This document shows positions 47,622 to 60,589 of a stretch of 64,000 nucleotides of DNA, piece after piece. How positions within the stretch are numbered: the stretch's first letter is position 1; every line of letters begins with the position of its first letter. The stretch is taken from assembly GCA_021018995.1 (NCBI GenBank), contig CM037587.1:60486104-60550103 (forward strand), given 5' to 3'. Source of the DNA: Chloranthus sessilifolius (Eukaryota; Streptophyta; Magnoliopsida; Chloranthales; Chloranthaceae). Below the pieces are notes generated by a model that was not told where the DNA came from, searched no databases, and saw only the letters and a list, made by a program, of their open reading frames with translations. The translations under genes were made by a program, and so were the position numbers.

Positions 47622-49315
47622 CCATTTATTCCTTTAGCTTCTTTTTCATTTGTCTCTTGTATATATTTGACATTTTGTTGTGTTATTCTATAGCTATCTT
47701 CTTACACTGTCTCTCACTATTTAGTTTAGGTTTGGGGGTGTGGCATGTATGCCAATAAACAAGTTAATTTTAGTGCAGCCAAGTTAAAAAAGAAAAATCG
47801 AAAAGAGAATGAATTCACCTCATAATTGTTGATTAAGAAAATTTTAAAAACCATTTTGCAACTGAAGTACACTAAAGTTTTAACATTTTTCATAAAGAAA
47901 ACGTCAAGAATTTTTGCAGGAAGTTTTTTATGTGTGATAAACCAGCAGCGAGAAGAGACTGTGAAGATACTCTTCAAAAATTGGATGGAAGGCCATACCC
48001 AGTGAGAATTGGGCCTGAAAAACTTCTTTGAAGAGTGTCTTGGCAATTCATTCTCGTTTGAGAACTGACTGGACCTAATCTGGATCACTAGAAGTTAGGA
48101 AAATCTGAGTTGAAACAACTTGACAGCACTCAGAACATGGAAGACATGAAGTAAGGCCATCTCTTAGACAGTTTGGGCCTAAAATTCCCCACCATTGAAC
48201 TGCCCTTGATGCACACCACTTGAGCCTTAAAAGCCCCAATTTTCTTTGATGAAAATAAGAAATTCTAAACCCAAAACCTCTTGACCTATTTCATTTCACC
48301 GTAAATCTGAGAAATCAGGAAGAGGAAGGAGGAGAAAGGTTAGAGGAGCAAGGTCCTAAATCAGGTTGAAAGAAAGAAAAACGCAGTTGGTGGTATTTGT
48401 GGTACTACATAAAAATAAAAAAAAATTTAAAAAAAAAAGTAGAAGAATGAGAAAGAGAAGTCATTTCATTGAAAAAACTGAAAGGAAGAGAAGAAGCTGG
48501 CCACTTTGGCTCTAAAAATTCAAAAAAAAAAAAAAAAAAAGTAGATGGAATTGTGCTGAATTAAAGGTGAAGTCATGAATCACCTCCTAGCCTTTACTAA
48601 TTTTGTCAATTTTGAACTCTGTTTGTTCCTCCACAAACGTCATCCCTAAGCCACATTACAACCCAATAAAAAGACCTTACTGATCTGAAAGTGGATTGAG
48701 CTATCATGTGGAGATAAGAATCTGCTTAATCTATGGTGAAAAGAGTCGAAAAGTCGTAAATTGTGCAATTCCTATGCTCGCCTTCTATTTGAGAGTCAGA
48801 ATCGCTCTTGAGCTGAGTAATATGATCTATCCCTCTTCTCTGTACTGATGAGTGAACAGCCCTGATAGGACTTGGGTCTGAAATCCAGATTGAAGGGGGA
48901 AGTATCTAAGCAGGATCCTCAAATCGATGGTGAGTTATGCATAAAAATTCAAAAGTAATGCCTGGACATAAACTGAGTGATGATGGAGAGATTTCGGCAA
49001 ACTTTCATGTTTCCAAATGGATATTTTTTCTGTTGAATTTCCCTTAATGAATAGGCATTATTTGAATTTATTTGATTTGCTTAAATTCTGCTTTAACGGG
49101 TTGCACTATCATTAACTAAGTTGTATCGGAAAAGTTTGTGGGTACCTTCACTGAAAACCCTCAGGAGACTTCACTCCTCCACTAGGGATCACCTAGGGGT
49201 TTAAAACACTTGATGCATATCCTAAATGCATCCGTACTCCCTACGAAAGTGGCATTTTTTATTTCCTTTTAATTCTCCTTTGCTCAGGGACTAGCAAAGC
49301 TTAGGTTTGGGGGTG
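47622..49315 (+). other. element 2 3' untranslated region and PPT
   Basis: Non-coding. Starts with a T-rich tract, has GGTTTGGGGGTGTGGCATGT at 47730 and again the PPT GGTTTGGGGGTG before the 3' LTR (49304-49315). Poly-A-rich tracts lie at 48410-48540. The part at 49130-49260 is shared with element 3. Confidence 0.8.
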
Positions 49316-51426
49316 TGTTAAGCAGTGAAAAATGCCACTTTTCACCCTATAACCTAATCATTGATAAACCTGTGAGCACACTAATAAGCCCTTGTCAAGT
49401 GTATTTTGTAGACAACAATAAAAGAAGATACTAGGGAAGAAAAGCATTCAAGAGTGCCCAGCAAGGAGCCATCTCTCAGCACAGGACGAACTCAGCAATA
49501 GCACACCAAAAGGGTAGCACATCATTGAACCCTTGGAGCGTGTGGCTGCAGCAGGGCAAGGTGAAGAAAGTGAGAATAGATTGAAAACGTCCTATGATTG
49601 GTCACCTGAAGTGTTTGATAGGAGCTGAAAGCATTGAAAGGAAGGAATTTGGGCAGGTGAGAAGGGTTCGACAGGATCAGAAGGCAGAAAAAGGAAGAAT
49701 TCATGCAGAAGTGAAGAATTCGATAGGATCCAAGAACCTATCGAGCAGTTGAAAGAGAAGGAGAATTCAACCTATCGAAAGCTAGCTTGAGGAAAGAGGA
49801 GACCTATCGGAAGGTTCCCTGAACCTATCGAATGGTCCACTGAACCTATCGAAATAGAAGTGCTAAGACAGTACCTATCGCAGAATGATTTGAACCTTTT
49901 GATAGGAACAAGGGTCATCCGATCGAAGCAATAGAATGTGAATCCTAAACCTATCGAATTACTCTTCCAACCTGTCGAAGGCCCCAGATCAAGTGCAGTG
50001 AAGCTGAAGCATCTAAGCCCAACCTATCGGAACCTATCGAAGAGACCATGGGAGCCTATTGAAAGAGGCTACAAGCTTACTTTTAACCTGTCGAAATCGT
50101 GTGTTGAACTTCTCAGAAACTATGTTATGCGCACACTGTGACTTGGTGACCTGCTGCATGCAAACCGAGGCACTTTACTGATCGGTGCAACATTCTAGAA
50201 GATGCCCTAGGAAGCCCTAACCGACCCATGTGCTTTAACAGAACTCTAACAAACTCTGACAACCTTCTAGAAGGGATTTTTTGCAGGAAAAATAGAGGAG
50301 AAAGCTATATATTGAGATCCCCAATTGCCATTGGGGAGGATCGAAATTCTGAGCAATTTTCCAGAGATCAGAGCTTGCAGCGAGATTCCATTTCCCTCCT
50401 TTAGCCCAACCATGGTTGGCTAAATCCCTAGGAGCAGCAAGGAGTGAGTTAGATCTGCAATTGGGTAAGGTTAAGAGTGTTGCTAGGGTTAATTGCTGCA
50501 CAGACTACAGATCTGAGAGCATTTCATTGTAAGAGTGACCTTGTTTGCAATGTAAATGTTGTTTTCAATGTTTTAATTAGATCTAAAGCTCTTTTGATTC
50601 CTTTTAGTGCTCGATCGGATTTGTGTAGAGGAGTTGCTTGATCAGCTCACCCACTTAACTGGTAGACCAATTGGATATCATCTGAATTCCTTGGATCTGA
50701 TATCCCTATAATTTCCTGCGTCTGTGACCTGGAAATTGCAGCATCTGTAGTGGTTCTAATTGTTCTAATTGAGGCTCTGGCTTTGTAGGAGATCTATAGG
50801 ATGGTTTGTGACCATTAAAGTGGACAGATCATAACCTTAAGGTAAATCTAAGCTCAGGCCTCAATTGGATTCATCTGCTGCAATCCATGGATTCGATAAA
50901 GCCTATAGGATGGTCTGTGACCATTAAAGTGGACAGATCATAGCCTTAAGGCCAGGTGGACCCTGTGATTTGAAGTAGAATTTATACCCTGCAGCTGTGC
51001 TTGCGGACAGTGCCTGTGGCCAGCCGAGGGACTTGTGTGCTTTTCAACCTGATTGTAGTGAAAATAACCTCCAAGCTGTTCTTTTCCATCTTTTGAGTTT
51101 TTAAACCTTCAATCTGTAAGATCTGAGGCTCCAGATTCGATCTAAAACAATCTGTATTTTAATTGTAGTTTAGTTTAAGTGACAACTCATTTCAAACCTC
51201 TCCCCTACTTTTAACTAAAGTAGAGATAGCTAGGGTGCCAGATCTCTTACAGATCTGGAGATTTATCATATTTCTAACCAGCCTCCCTGTGGACATTCCC
51301 TTACTTACCATTCTTTTAAAGCTTGCTACAACAGATCCTGAATACTTGCAGGTCTGTATGAGTATGTCTGCCTAGTTTTATTGTTGATTTTAGACCTTCA
51401 TTTGAGGGTAGGCAAACATTACAACT
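49316..51426 (+). repeat. 3' LTR of element 2
   Basis: Begins TGTTAAGCAG, ends ATTACAACT, followed by TSD GCTAC at 51427. The CCTATCG cluster lies at about 49640-50095 and the TATA box at about 50304-50314. Confidence 0.93.
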
Positions 51427-51431
51427 GCTAC

Positions 51432-52064
51432 CCGAGCAGATCTGGCTGATTTCAGGGTGTTTACAGAGATCGAAATGTCCCTAAAAATATTTTCTAAAAA
51501 TCAACAAAAATTATAAGGTTGATTTTATATTGACCATCGATCTTGATATAGATCGGGTGGTCAAAATTAAATCCGAAAGATCTACTTTGGCTACTCGGGC
51601 AGATCTGATAAATAAGATTCATGTTTATTTCATGAATTCTTTCGATTGGTTGAATTTCATATTTGTTATATATTTTCCCATTCTTTGAATAATGAATACA
51701 TATATATATATTATTTTTTACTCAAATTTTGAAGAAGTCAACTTTTATTGCTTCATTCCTTACGTAGTTTATCCTCATGCGAGTAGGAGATAACATATAA
51801 ACATACCCATATTGTTTACATTACCAATGTACCTAAGTACAAACCTTACTCAGTTTATCCTCATACGAGTAGGAGATAACATATAAACATACCTATGTTG
51901 TTTATGTTAACAATGTTCCTAAGTACAAACCTTATACAGTTTATCCTCATGCGAGTAGGAGATAACATATAAACGTTCCTACGTTATTTATATTAACAAT
52001 GCACCTAAGTACAAGCCTTATGTAGTTTATCCTCATGTGAGTAGGAGGTAACATATAAACATAC
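51432..52064. repeat. element 1 tail repeats, right part
   Basis: The last 163-bp units (to about 51605), then an AT-rich spacer, then about three and a half units of an 86-bp repeat: AGTTTATCCTCATGCGAGTA starts at 51766, 51852, 51938 and 52024 (exact 86-base spacing). All lie 3' of the integrase of element 1. Confidence 0.88.
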
Positions 52065-53510
52065 CTATGGATAGTATCGCTTTAGAAAGTGACCATTAAT
52101 AGGAGGAGATTCATTTCCTTCTACATCAACCAATATATAAGCATCATTTGAATAGACAGTTTCTATTACAAAAGGTCCTTCCCATTTAGGCTCAAATTTC
52201 CCTGGAGTTTTTTGAGTAACAATCATAGGGCGACGAACAGTAAGGACCAGGTCCCCTTTCTTAAAGGATCGACGCTTCACCTTTTTTTATAATGAATTTG
52301 ACATGCTAGCACGGTATGCCTCCAAGCTTTGCTGGGCTTTGAGCCTACGCTCATCCAAGGCTTCAAGTTCTGAGAACCTGAGTGCGACATTTTGCTCTTT
52401 GGTGAGATTGTGACTTAATGCTACTCTTAAAGAAGGAATCTGGACCTCTAAGGGTAATAATGCTTCACCTCCAAATACTAATGCATCTGGACCTCTAAGT
52501 AGGAGTACGATGAATCGTTCTGTAAGCCCATAAGGCTTCTTGCAGTCTTTCATGCCAGTCACGTTTATTTTTAACAACTGTCTTTTTCAATAATTTGACC
52601 AATGTCTTGTTAAAAGCTTCCGCCAAGCCATTTGCAGATGGGTTGTATATCGTAGAGCAACATTATTTTATTTCATACCTAGTGCAAAACTTGTTTATCA
52701 CTTTATTCTTGAATGGTGTGCCATTATCATTAACGATACGAGAAGGAATCCCGTACCGGTAAATGATATGTGTACATATGAAGTCTGCAACTGTGTTGGC
52801 TTTAACCTCTTTGAGTGCTACTGCTTCTGCCAATTTTGAAAATTAATCGGTTGCAGCTAATATAAACTTATGTCCAGCAGATGATGGGGGGTGTATTGGA
52901 CCTATGATGTCCATACCCCATTCTTCAAAAGGCTATGACGTGATCGTAGGGTGTAAGGGTTCTGGTGGACGGTGAATGAAATCAGCGTGGATCTGGCAAA
53001 CCCGACATCTTTTAGCAAAATCTATATAATCATTCACCATAGTCGACCAATAGTAGCCTAAATGTTTCAATCGGGTATGTAGCTTAGGGCCTGATTGATG
53101 TGCTCCACAAATACCGGCATGTACTTCTTGCATGACTTGTTGAGCTTATTTAGTTGAAAGACATCTTAATAGGATATTATCGAATGATCTCTTATATAGA
53201 GTATCATTGAAGTATACAAAACGACTCGCCCTTCGACGAATTTCAGCTTTGTGGCATGCCTCGTAAGGCAGTCTTCCATGTTGAAGATATTCTATAAGTT
53301 CTTGCCTCCAATCTAGTTTCTCAACTTCAAAAGCGGATATAATATTGACTGAATTTGCCTGTTTAATTTGGCATCTCCTCATGATGGAAGGTAAGACCCT
53401 TTTCCGTGCGACTCTTATTTCGACAACTTCATCATTTTTACAAGCCAGAGATGCTGCAAGTTTTGCGATAGTATCAGCTTGATTATTTTGACTTCGCGGG
53501 ATATGCATAA
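52065..53510 (-). pseudogene. element 1 integrase region
   Basis: From right to left on the minus strand: a zinc-binding segment VHAGICGAHQSGPKLHTRLK with CRVCQIH, the core region, a segment with PYGLTERFIVLLL and EALLPLEVQIPSLRVAL, and a C-terminal GPFVIETVYSNDAYILVDVE ending NGHFLKRYYP. This matches Tat-lineage integrases. Broken, several breaks. Confidence 0.85.
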
Positions 53511-53526
53511 TCCGTATATTCTCGAA

Positions 53527-54165
53527 CTATGGAAGGAGTTCTTGGATCTTCTGATGATATGGTATTAATTCTATTTTTCTAACTGCGTAAGATCCTTCTA
53601 ACTGTCTTATGACGAGCTGAGAATCCCCTAATACATCAAGGGTGTAAATGGCCATGTCTAAGGCTAATTCTAAACCAATGACTAATGCCTCATATTCGGC
53701 AACATTATTAGATAGAGATTCTGTTAATGTGAAGGAATATGGAAGCAACCCATTACTTGATGTAACAAATACAATTCCAGCACCTGCTCCTGCCGCTTGC
53801 GAAGCTCCATCAAAATATAATATCCATCTTTGTGTTATTTCAGCATAATATACTTCATCTGGTAGGTCTTCAGATAACGATAAATTCCCCGGAATCGGAT
53901 GAGCGGCTAGAAAATCAGCTAGAGCTTGCCCTTTTACAGCTTTCTGATGTACAAAAGTTATGTCAAACTCTGACAAGAGTAAAGACCATTTAGCAAGTCT
54001 CCCTGACAAAACTGGTTTTGTCATGAGAAATTTTAACGGATCCACTCTACTTATCAAGCAGATTGGATGATCTAGTAAATAATGTCGTAGCTTTTGCGAC
54101 GCAAAGACAAGAGCTATGCAATTCTTTTCGATGAATGAGTAATTTCCTTCGGCCCCTATGAGTGT
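53527..54165 (-). pseudogene. element 1 RNase H regions (gypsy type and archaeal type)
   Basis: The end of the usual gypsy RNase H (KFLMTKPVLSGRLAKWSLLL, EFDITFVHQKAVKGQALADF) is followed by a second RNase H: WILYFDGASQAAGAGAGIVF, SNNVAEYEALVIGLELAL, LGDSQLVIRQLEG. The dual RNase H is the hallmark of the Tat lineage. Confidence 0.88.
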
Positions 54166-55230
54166 TCAGCTGAGGTAATATAGGGCGTTTTCCTTACCGT
54201 CTTCGTTCTCCTGAGCTAACAAAACCCCAAGCGAGTTATCCATGACTGCTATATATAGGATTAAATGTTTCCCTTTAATTGGAGCAGTCAAGACTGGTGG
54301 ATGTAATAAATATTCTTTCAAACTATCAAAAGCCCTATGACAATCTTCATTCCATTCGAATGGGACTCCTTTCTTCATTAGACGAGAGAATGGTTGACAT
54401 CGTCCTGAAAGATTTGATATGAAGCGTCGGATATACGCAAGTCTTCCCTGTAGTCCTTTTAATTCGTGAATGTTCTTTGGAGGTGGCATCTCTATGATGG
54501 CCTTGGTTTTCGCTGGATTAACTTGTATACCTCCATGTTGAACAATAAATTTGAGAAACTTCCCTGAAGTGACTCCGAAAGCGCATTTTAGTGGATTCAT
54601 TTTCAAGTTGTACTTTTGGAGTTTACAAAATTCTTGATATAGGTGGGCCAAGTGATCACCTCTACTCTTTGATTTTACTACGAGGTCATCTACGTAGCAT
54701 TCGATTGTTTCGTGTAGCAATTCCTTGAATATCTTCGTCATTGCACATTAATAAGTAATTCCAGCATTTTTTAATCCAAATGGCATGACTTTATAGCAAA
54801 AGATTCCCCTTGGGGTTCGTAAAGCTGTTAGTTCTTGTGCCATTCGTATTTGGTTGTATCCGGAGTATCCATCCATGAAGGACATGGCTTCACAACCGAC
54901 AATGGAATCAATCAAGAGTTCTGAAATAGGCAAGGGGAATTCATCCTTGGGACAGGCTGCATTGAGATCTCTGAAATCAACGCATTCCCTAATTTGACCA
55001 TTCTTCTTCTTGACCGAGACTATGTTAGCAACCCATGCCAGATATTTGACTTCACGGATAAAGTCGGCATTGACTAAATTGTCGATTTCTGCTTCTACCT
55101 TTATGGTTATATCTGGATGAAGTCGCCTTTGAGCTTGTTTAATAGGTTTGATGTCAGGATTGACAGCTAATTTGTGAGCGTCAATTTTGACATCTAACCC
55201 TGGCATATCATGATATGTCCATGCAAACAC
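54166..55230 (-). pseudogene. element 1 reverse transcriptase region
   Basis: Minus-strand motifs in order: DMPGLDVKIDAHKLAVNP, KPIKQAQRRLHPDITIKV, WVANIVSVKKKNGQIRECVD, FRDLNAACPKDEFPLP, FMDGYSGYNQIRMA, VMPFGLKNAG and the catalytic YVDDLVVKSK. Ty3/gypsy, Tat-type. Confidence 0.92.
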
Positions 55231-55233
55231 ATC

Positions 55234-56937
55234 TTAATTCTTCTTTAAAAAATCGGTATAAGTTGTTAATTCCCCTGTAGAGAGTGTGGCACTCACATAA
55301 GTAATCTGAGGATCTTCAAGAGTTCCCAAGTTGACCTCTTGTAGGTCGTCAACGGTGGTTTGTATTCCTTCTTCAAACTGACGAGGAGCGGGAATAGGCT
55401 CTTCCGATGCTGGGATAGAGATCATATACGATCCGCGATATTTTGTGGGAATCACTGTAGGGCTATGCCCGAGACCACCTTTTAATGGATGTAAATATCC
55501 ATCGTTATAGGCTGCCCATTTCTGTGCACGAGATGGTATCGCATCGAAAGGTGCAACCATTCCTATTCCATCTTTTAGACCTCCTTTCGAGAGTTCATAT
55601 CCCATTTTTTTCATCATATTCGCAGCCTTTTTACTGTATCATGTAAATTGAAGAGGTTCTTTCGAATCCTTATAATCTGACTGGATGGGTACCGAATCAA
55701 CTTGGGTGAGTGGTTTGGTGAAAGAGTCCAATAGAGGGGGACTAGGTTTCAAGTTTTGGGATAAGTTTTTAACAATTTTGATACAAAAGTTGGCTTTTGG
55801 AGGGATTATTTTCTTATTAAAAATGATTTTTCTCTGAGGTTGGGAATAAGGAGCTGAGATGAAGGGTATATAGGTTTCCTTCAGGGTTTTAAAGGAAATA
55901 AATTTCTTTTTAGACCGATTTCTTTTAAAAGGGATAGTTTCCTTAACAGGAGTTTTAGAACTTGCCGCCTGTGAGTTTTGTCTAGGTGGCGAGGACTCTG
56001 ATAATGGTGAGTACTAATCTAATAACTAGAAGTCACTAGTGTGTGTAGATGAAGTAGATATTTCATATAATTTTGCATCAGCAAAATGAGCTTCATCTGG
56101 GTGGAAGGGTTGTGGATCAGCTGCTACCCGTTTTTGCTCGCCATTATGAAAATATTTAAAATATTGATGGAGTGTGGATGGAACAACTCCACATTGATGT
56201 AACCAGGGTCTTCCCAACAACGCATTATATGATGTATTAGCATCGATCACATGAAACTGGATCTTAGAGGAAAGTTCTTCGATATCTAATCGTAAGTGAA
56301 TAGATCCTAAGGTTCCTTGTTTATTTTGATTGAAACCTTGAATCATGAGGGTACTGGGTGAGAGGTCTTTAACTGTTCGTCCCACTTTATGTAACACATG
56401 TAGTGGTAATAAATTTACAGCAGACCTCCCATCTATCATAAGTCTCGCAAGGCGAACGTCTTCAAGTAGACCCGATATAAAGAGGGGTCTATTGTGTGAC
56501 TTAAGGTTGGTTTCGAGATCATCATCAGAAAATGTGATAGTACAGACTAAGTCTTTCAAGCTAGTCTCTACCCGACAAACATCCTCTATGGACTTGTCCA
56601 GGTTAGAGAGAGTTTTTATCAGTGTTTTCCTTAAACTAGTAGATAAACAAAGCACATCATACACCGAAAGCAAAGCAGGCACTTTCTTTAAATGAGAGAG
56701 TACATCATAATTTACATCAGAATTTTCTTTTTTTTTACCTTTATCGGTATTCTTAGAGTTTTTGTCGAATAACGACGTTTCTCCTTGCTTAGTTTTCTTA
56801 TCGGAACCTTTTGCACCCTTGGGTCGTGATACAATTTCTGTAGACGAAACATGATGATTCTTTGGCTTACGTCGATAAGGTATAACTGGGCGATCGGTAC
56901 GTTGCTCTATAGCATCTACCTCTTCAATCTGAGTCAT
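55234..56937 (-). pseudogene. element 1 protease and linker with G-patch-like motif
   Basis: The retropepsin-like region has ARLMIDGRSAVNLLPLHVLH and TSYNALLGRPWLHQCGVVPS. The linker towards RT holds MMKKMGYELSKGGLKDGIGM, similar to the G-patch found between protease and RT of Tat elements. Upstream of the protease is a basic linker (PYRRKPKNHHV, KGSDKKTKQ). Confidence 0.8.
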
Positions 56938-57819
56938 GTTGCAAGAAGCAACATTATTAGATTCAACTTGCTCTTTTTTTCATGGAATAACCACTTTATG
57001 CCAACCTTCATTATCAGACAAGTTGCCTTCAGAAGCATTCGGTGAAGATAAGCAGTTAATGACATCCTTCATGCAAATATCTTTAATCTGACTCTTGTTA
57101 ATATCGATATGAGATTTTGATTCTTTCTGTTGGGCTTTGTCATCGCTATCAACAACGTCTGGTTCTTATTGGTTCCTGAACGTTTTAGAACATTCGAGAG
57201 GTATGTAATCTCGCAATGTGAGTGGCTGTAATTCTTTCATTTCCACTTCGGATGATGACGATGAAAAGGAAATTATCATCGGTTCAAGTTTCATCTTCTG
57301 TACTTTCTTTGACGATTTCATAGGTTCCGGTTGAATCTTTTTTTCTTTCTCTCATTCTCTATGATCCTTCAGCATTTGGAGTGTAGTATAATTTGAAGGA
57401 CTCTTTTATTTCTCTTTTTACCTTCTCCACAGATTTCTTTAAATTTGCAGATGTTTCTAATGGAACTTCGACTTTGGGTGTTTTCTTCTTCTTGGGAATC
57501 ACATGCCAACTCCCTTCCTCAGAATCAGGCAATTCTGCCATATATGACTCTTACCAATTAAACTCGCATCACTTACCTTGAGCTTCTTCTATAAAGGACT
57601 TGGTATCACAACCCCAGTTCCATTCTGGGAGAGAAGTTTTCTTTTTCCATAAATCTTTAATTCCTGCTTGTTGTATCTGTGTTGCCGCCTACTGTATGCT
57701 AGCGCCTTTTCCCATGGATCATCTTGCAAAGGAATTATACCTAACGGACGAGGTGTCGGTGCATCTTGTAAAGGGACTGAACCTAACGGACGAGGTGGTG
57801 GTGGTGTTTTCCTCCATTC

Positions 57820-59700
57820 TCAGGTATCATCGTTAATCCATCCTGATGTGCCTCCAGTAACAAGATGTTGATAATCAGGTAAGCCATTTTTCTGCATCTG
57901 TTCTTTCAAGAAACAAGTTGCTTCACTTTCTATCAGTACTTTCTTATTTCGGGCAGTATCCCTCTGTTTCCATTCTCTCTTCCTGCGTCGGCTAATATAG
58001 TGGGCAGGGCCTACTTCATCCTCGGATAACGACGAATCAGAGTCCTTGCAAGATGGAATAAACGCATGAAGTTTCGGAAGTGCAGAGTTTGAATTTTTTT
58101 CAAGGATAGGAACTGGTGGAAAACCCCCGAAGGTGATCATATTTGTCGTGGCAATGCTATCATTATCTTGTTTAGGAGATTCTGGAGTAAAAGTAATGTC
58201 TCCAGAATCAAGAAGACTCTGGACCTTATCTTTAAATATGAAACAATCTTTCAACATGTCCTAACACACGATGATATTTACAGTATAGTGGATCATCTGT
58301 TTTATTTTGCTCTTCAGGTCTATGGGATTCTGGTAGCTATATAATCCCACCGTCAATGACGTCATCGAAGATACCCTCGACGTCTTCAATTTTAAATGAA
58401 TACTTTTTATCTTTCCTTTCTTTCAGAGATTAGCCCTTAGACCAACTTGATCTCTGAGGAGGTGCAAAACTACTATTGGCTCCACCTGCTTTGTTTGATC
58501 GATTGTTTTCAGATTCTTCTATTCGCTTGGTTACAGTAAATTGATTACGATCTCTGGTGTCGATTGCTATTGTCGTCGGATAAGATGTAGATGTTTCTGT
58601 CTTTCGTTATGTTCCTCTGGGAGAATCCTATTGGTTTCCCCTTGAGTTTAAGCCGATGAAACTTTCTAGTTCTGAAGTTCGTGTAGCGAGATCTTTGAAA
58701 CTCATGGAATGTCCATAGTAAGGGACTGCTAATTCTTGTCTCATACCAGCCAGGCACGTTTGTACTGCTTCTTCTTCTTCAAACTTGTGTTTGCAATGGA
58801 TGCTAAGGTTTCTCCACTGCGTAATGTAATCGACGACCCTTTCATTTGGTCGTTGCTTCAATTTAGATAACTCAGCGACCCCTACGGATCTCTGAGTACT
58901 AAAGAATCTCTTCAGGAATGCCTCTTCCATCTCTTTCCAGGTCGATATTGACTCGAGTGGAAGTTTCGTGTACCATGTGAATGCAGCTTCCTTAAGAGTC
59001 TGTACAAATTATCGCAAAAGTAAAGCGTCGCTTTTTAAAGTTTCACCACAAGCTAAGAGGAAGTGGGCCAAATGCTCAAGTGGGGCACGACTGCCGCTAT
59101 ACTGGGAGAACTTTGGTTGTCTGTACTCAGGTGGAAACGAGACTTCATCATTTTCTGGCGGATATGGCTTGCGATATGTCTGGGAGCTATCCGACACTTT
59201 TCGATAACTTTTAAGATTCTCATAAATTAGGCTCTGTACTTTGTTGAGGGATATATTTTCTTCAGTCTCTTTTCGATTATTCTCTCAATCAGCACAGCTA
59301 TCTGTGCATCACGAGCTGCGATTGTTTGACGCATCTATTCTAGCTGTTCAAGGATGTTGGCACTTTCTTCTGTTGTCAAAACCATCACTGAAAGTACCGT
59401 AGGGATGTCTGAAGTCACTAATCCGACGGATGATCCATCGAGATTGGATTAAAGGGAGCTCGAGGAACGAGGGGTGATGGGTGATGAAGAAATAATCCCG
59501 ACATGTGATTTAGTCAGGTTGGCTATCTCAAGTGATTGCGGGGAATTCATCGGATATGACTGATTAGACCTCGAAGTTCCTGGTGGACTCACCGACGCTG
59601 ATTGCGATCGGACCTCAGGGAATTCATCTTCGAAAAGGATAGAGTCTAAATCCCCATAAAGTGGGTTGTCAGTACTGGCGAAGGACTTGGGAGAATCCAA
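57820..59700 (-). pseudogene. element 1 gag region
   Basis: Minus-strand readings include LYGDLDSILFEDEFPEVRS, HFLLACGETLKSDALLLR, the retrotransposon-gag core WKEMEEAFLKRFF with LSKLKQRPNERVVDYITQW, and MLKDCFIFKDKVQSLLDSGD. Typical of Tat gag. Broken, several breaks. Confidence 0.85.
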
Positions 59701-60014
59701 TTCTTCTTGTTGAGCGTATTTCTCATCTGGATTGGCTCATGCCATAAGACGGGTTGATCGGCGGAGTATGGCTTCCTCAGTCTGAGGTCAAGCCTGCATC
59801 ACACGACGAACTCCTGATGAAGAGGAGTGAGCAACATTCTTTCCAAATGCTATTGAATTGCTTGATGGAGTAAATTCGGTGAATATCTGCATGGAAGAAC
59901 CAGCCTAATAAAATAAAAAATCATGAAATAACCAAAGCTTTATAGTTTATTATACCCACATTTTATTTCAGAGAATTTGTTTTATTAAGTAGCTTAAAGA
60001 TGAGAGGAGAAGTG

Positions 60015-60033
60015 GGTCCCACCGAGTGTGCCA
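60015..60033 (-). other. primer-binding site of element 1
   Basis: Minus-strand TGGCACACTCGGTGGGACC, six bases inside the 5' LTR edge. It resembles the TGGCACGCCCGGTGGGAC site common in Tat elements. Confidence 0.75.
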
Positions 60034-60589
60034 GAAATTTATAAACAATAAATTTACGTAGGATATAAATCTAACACAAATTAATCATAACAAATTTTCC
60101 CTCACTAGAAGAGGGTTTTATTAAAATGGCGAACCTTACACTTTCGGATATCGCAGTCGATTCCTCGTTAATTACATCAAAATTGAATACCTCTGATTGA
60201 AAGCTACTAAAAAAAAAAACATAATTATATCTCTGAAATAAACAAAACTAAGATTCTAATTCTAAGTCTTCATCGACATCTTCAATCCGTCATGAGATAG
60301 ATGGATAGTAGACTATCTTCATCGGAGATTTGAGAAATATGAAATAGGGGACGACGGATGGGAGAATCCCTCCAAAAGCCGGATCCATTTGATCGAAAAA
60401 TACGAGTCATTACTGGAGCAAGAAACTCGTGGACGAGTCTTAAAACGAATTCTTGTTCTCTGGTCTCAAAGATTAGTTCGAATATCAAATCTATTTTTCG
60501 GGCAACTGATTATCAAAAGAGTTATCACTTTCAGTGATAGAGTGTCTAATCAAGAGTTAGATATCATCAAATTCTTTAAAATTTGATGA

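Larger units (their letters stand above)
28936..51426 (+). mobile_element. Element 2: non-autonomous Athila/Tat-like gypsy element
   Basis: 5' LTR 28936-31069 (2.13 kb), PBS 31076-31093 (TGGCGCCGCTGTCGGGGA, tRNA-Asp type), gag and protease (31325-31868 continuing at 41717-43530), then no recognisable RT, RNase H or integrase but a second gene region at 44728-47620, a PPT (GGTTTGGGGGTG) and 3' LTR 49316-51426. The TSD GCTAC is perfect (28931-28935, 51427-51431). It is inserted into element 1 and interrupted in gag by element 3. The LTRs differ by roughly 7% over the first 330 bases, so it is millions of years old (inference). Broken, with a handful of breaks. Confidence 0.93.
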
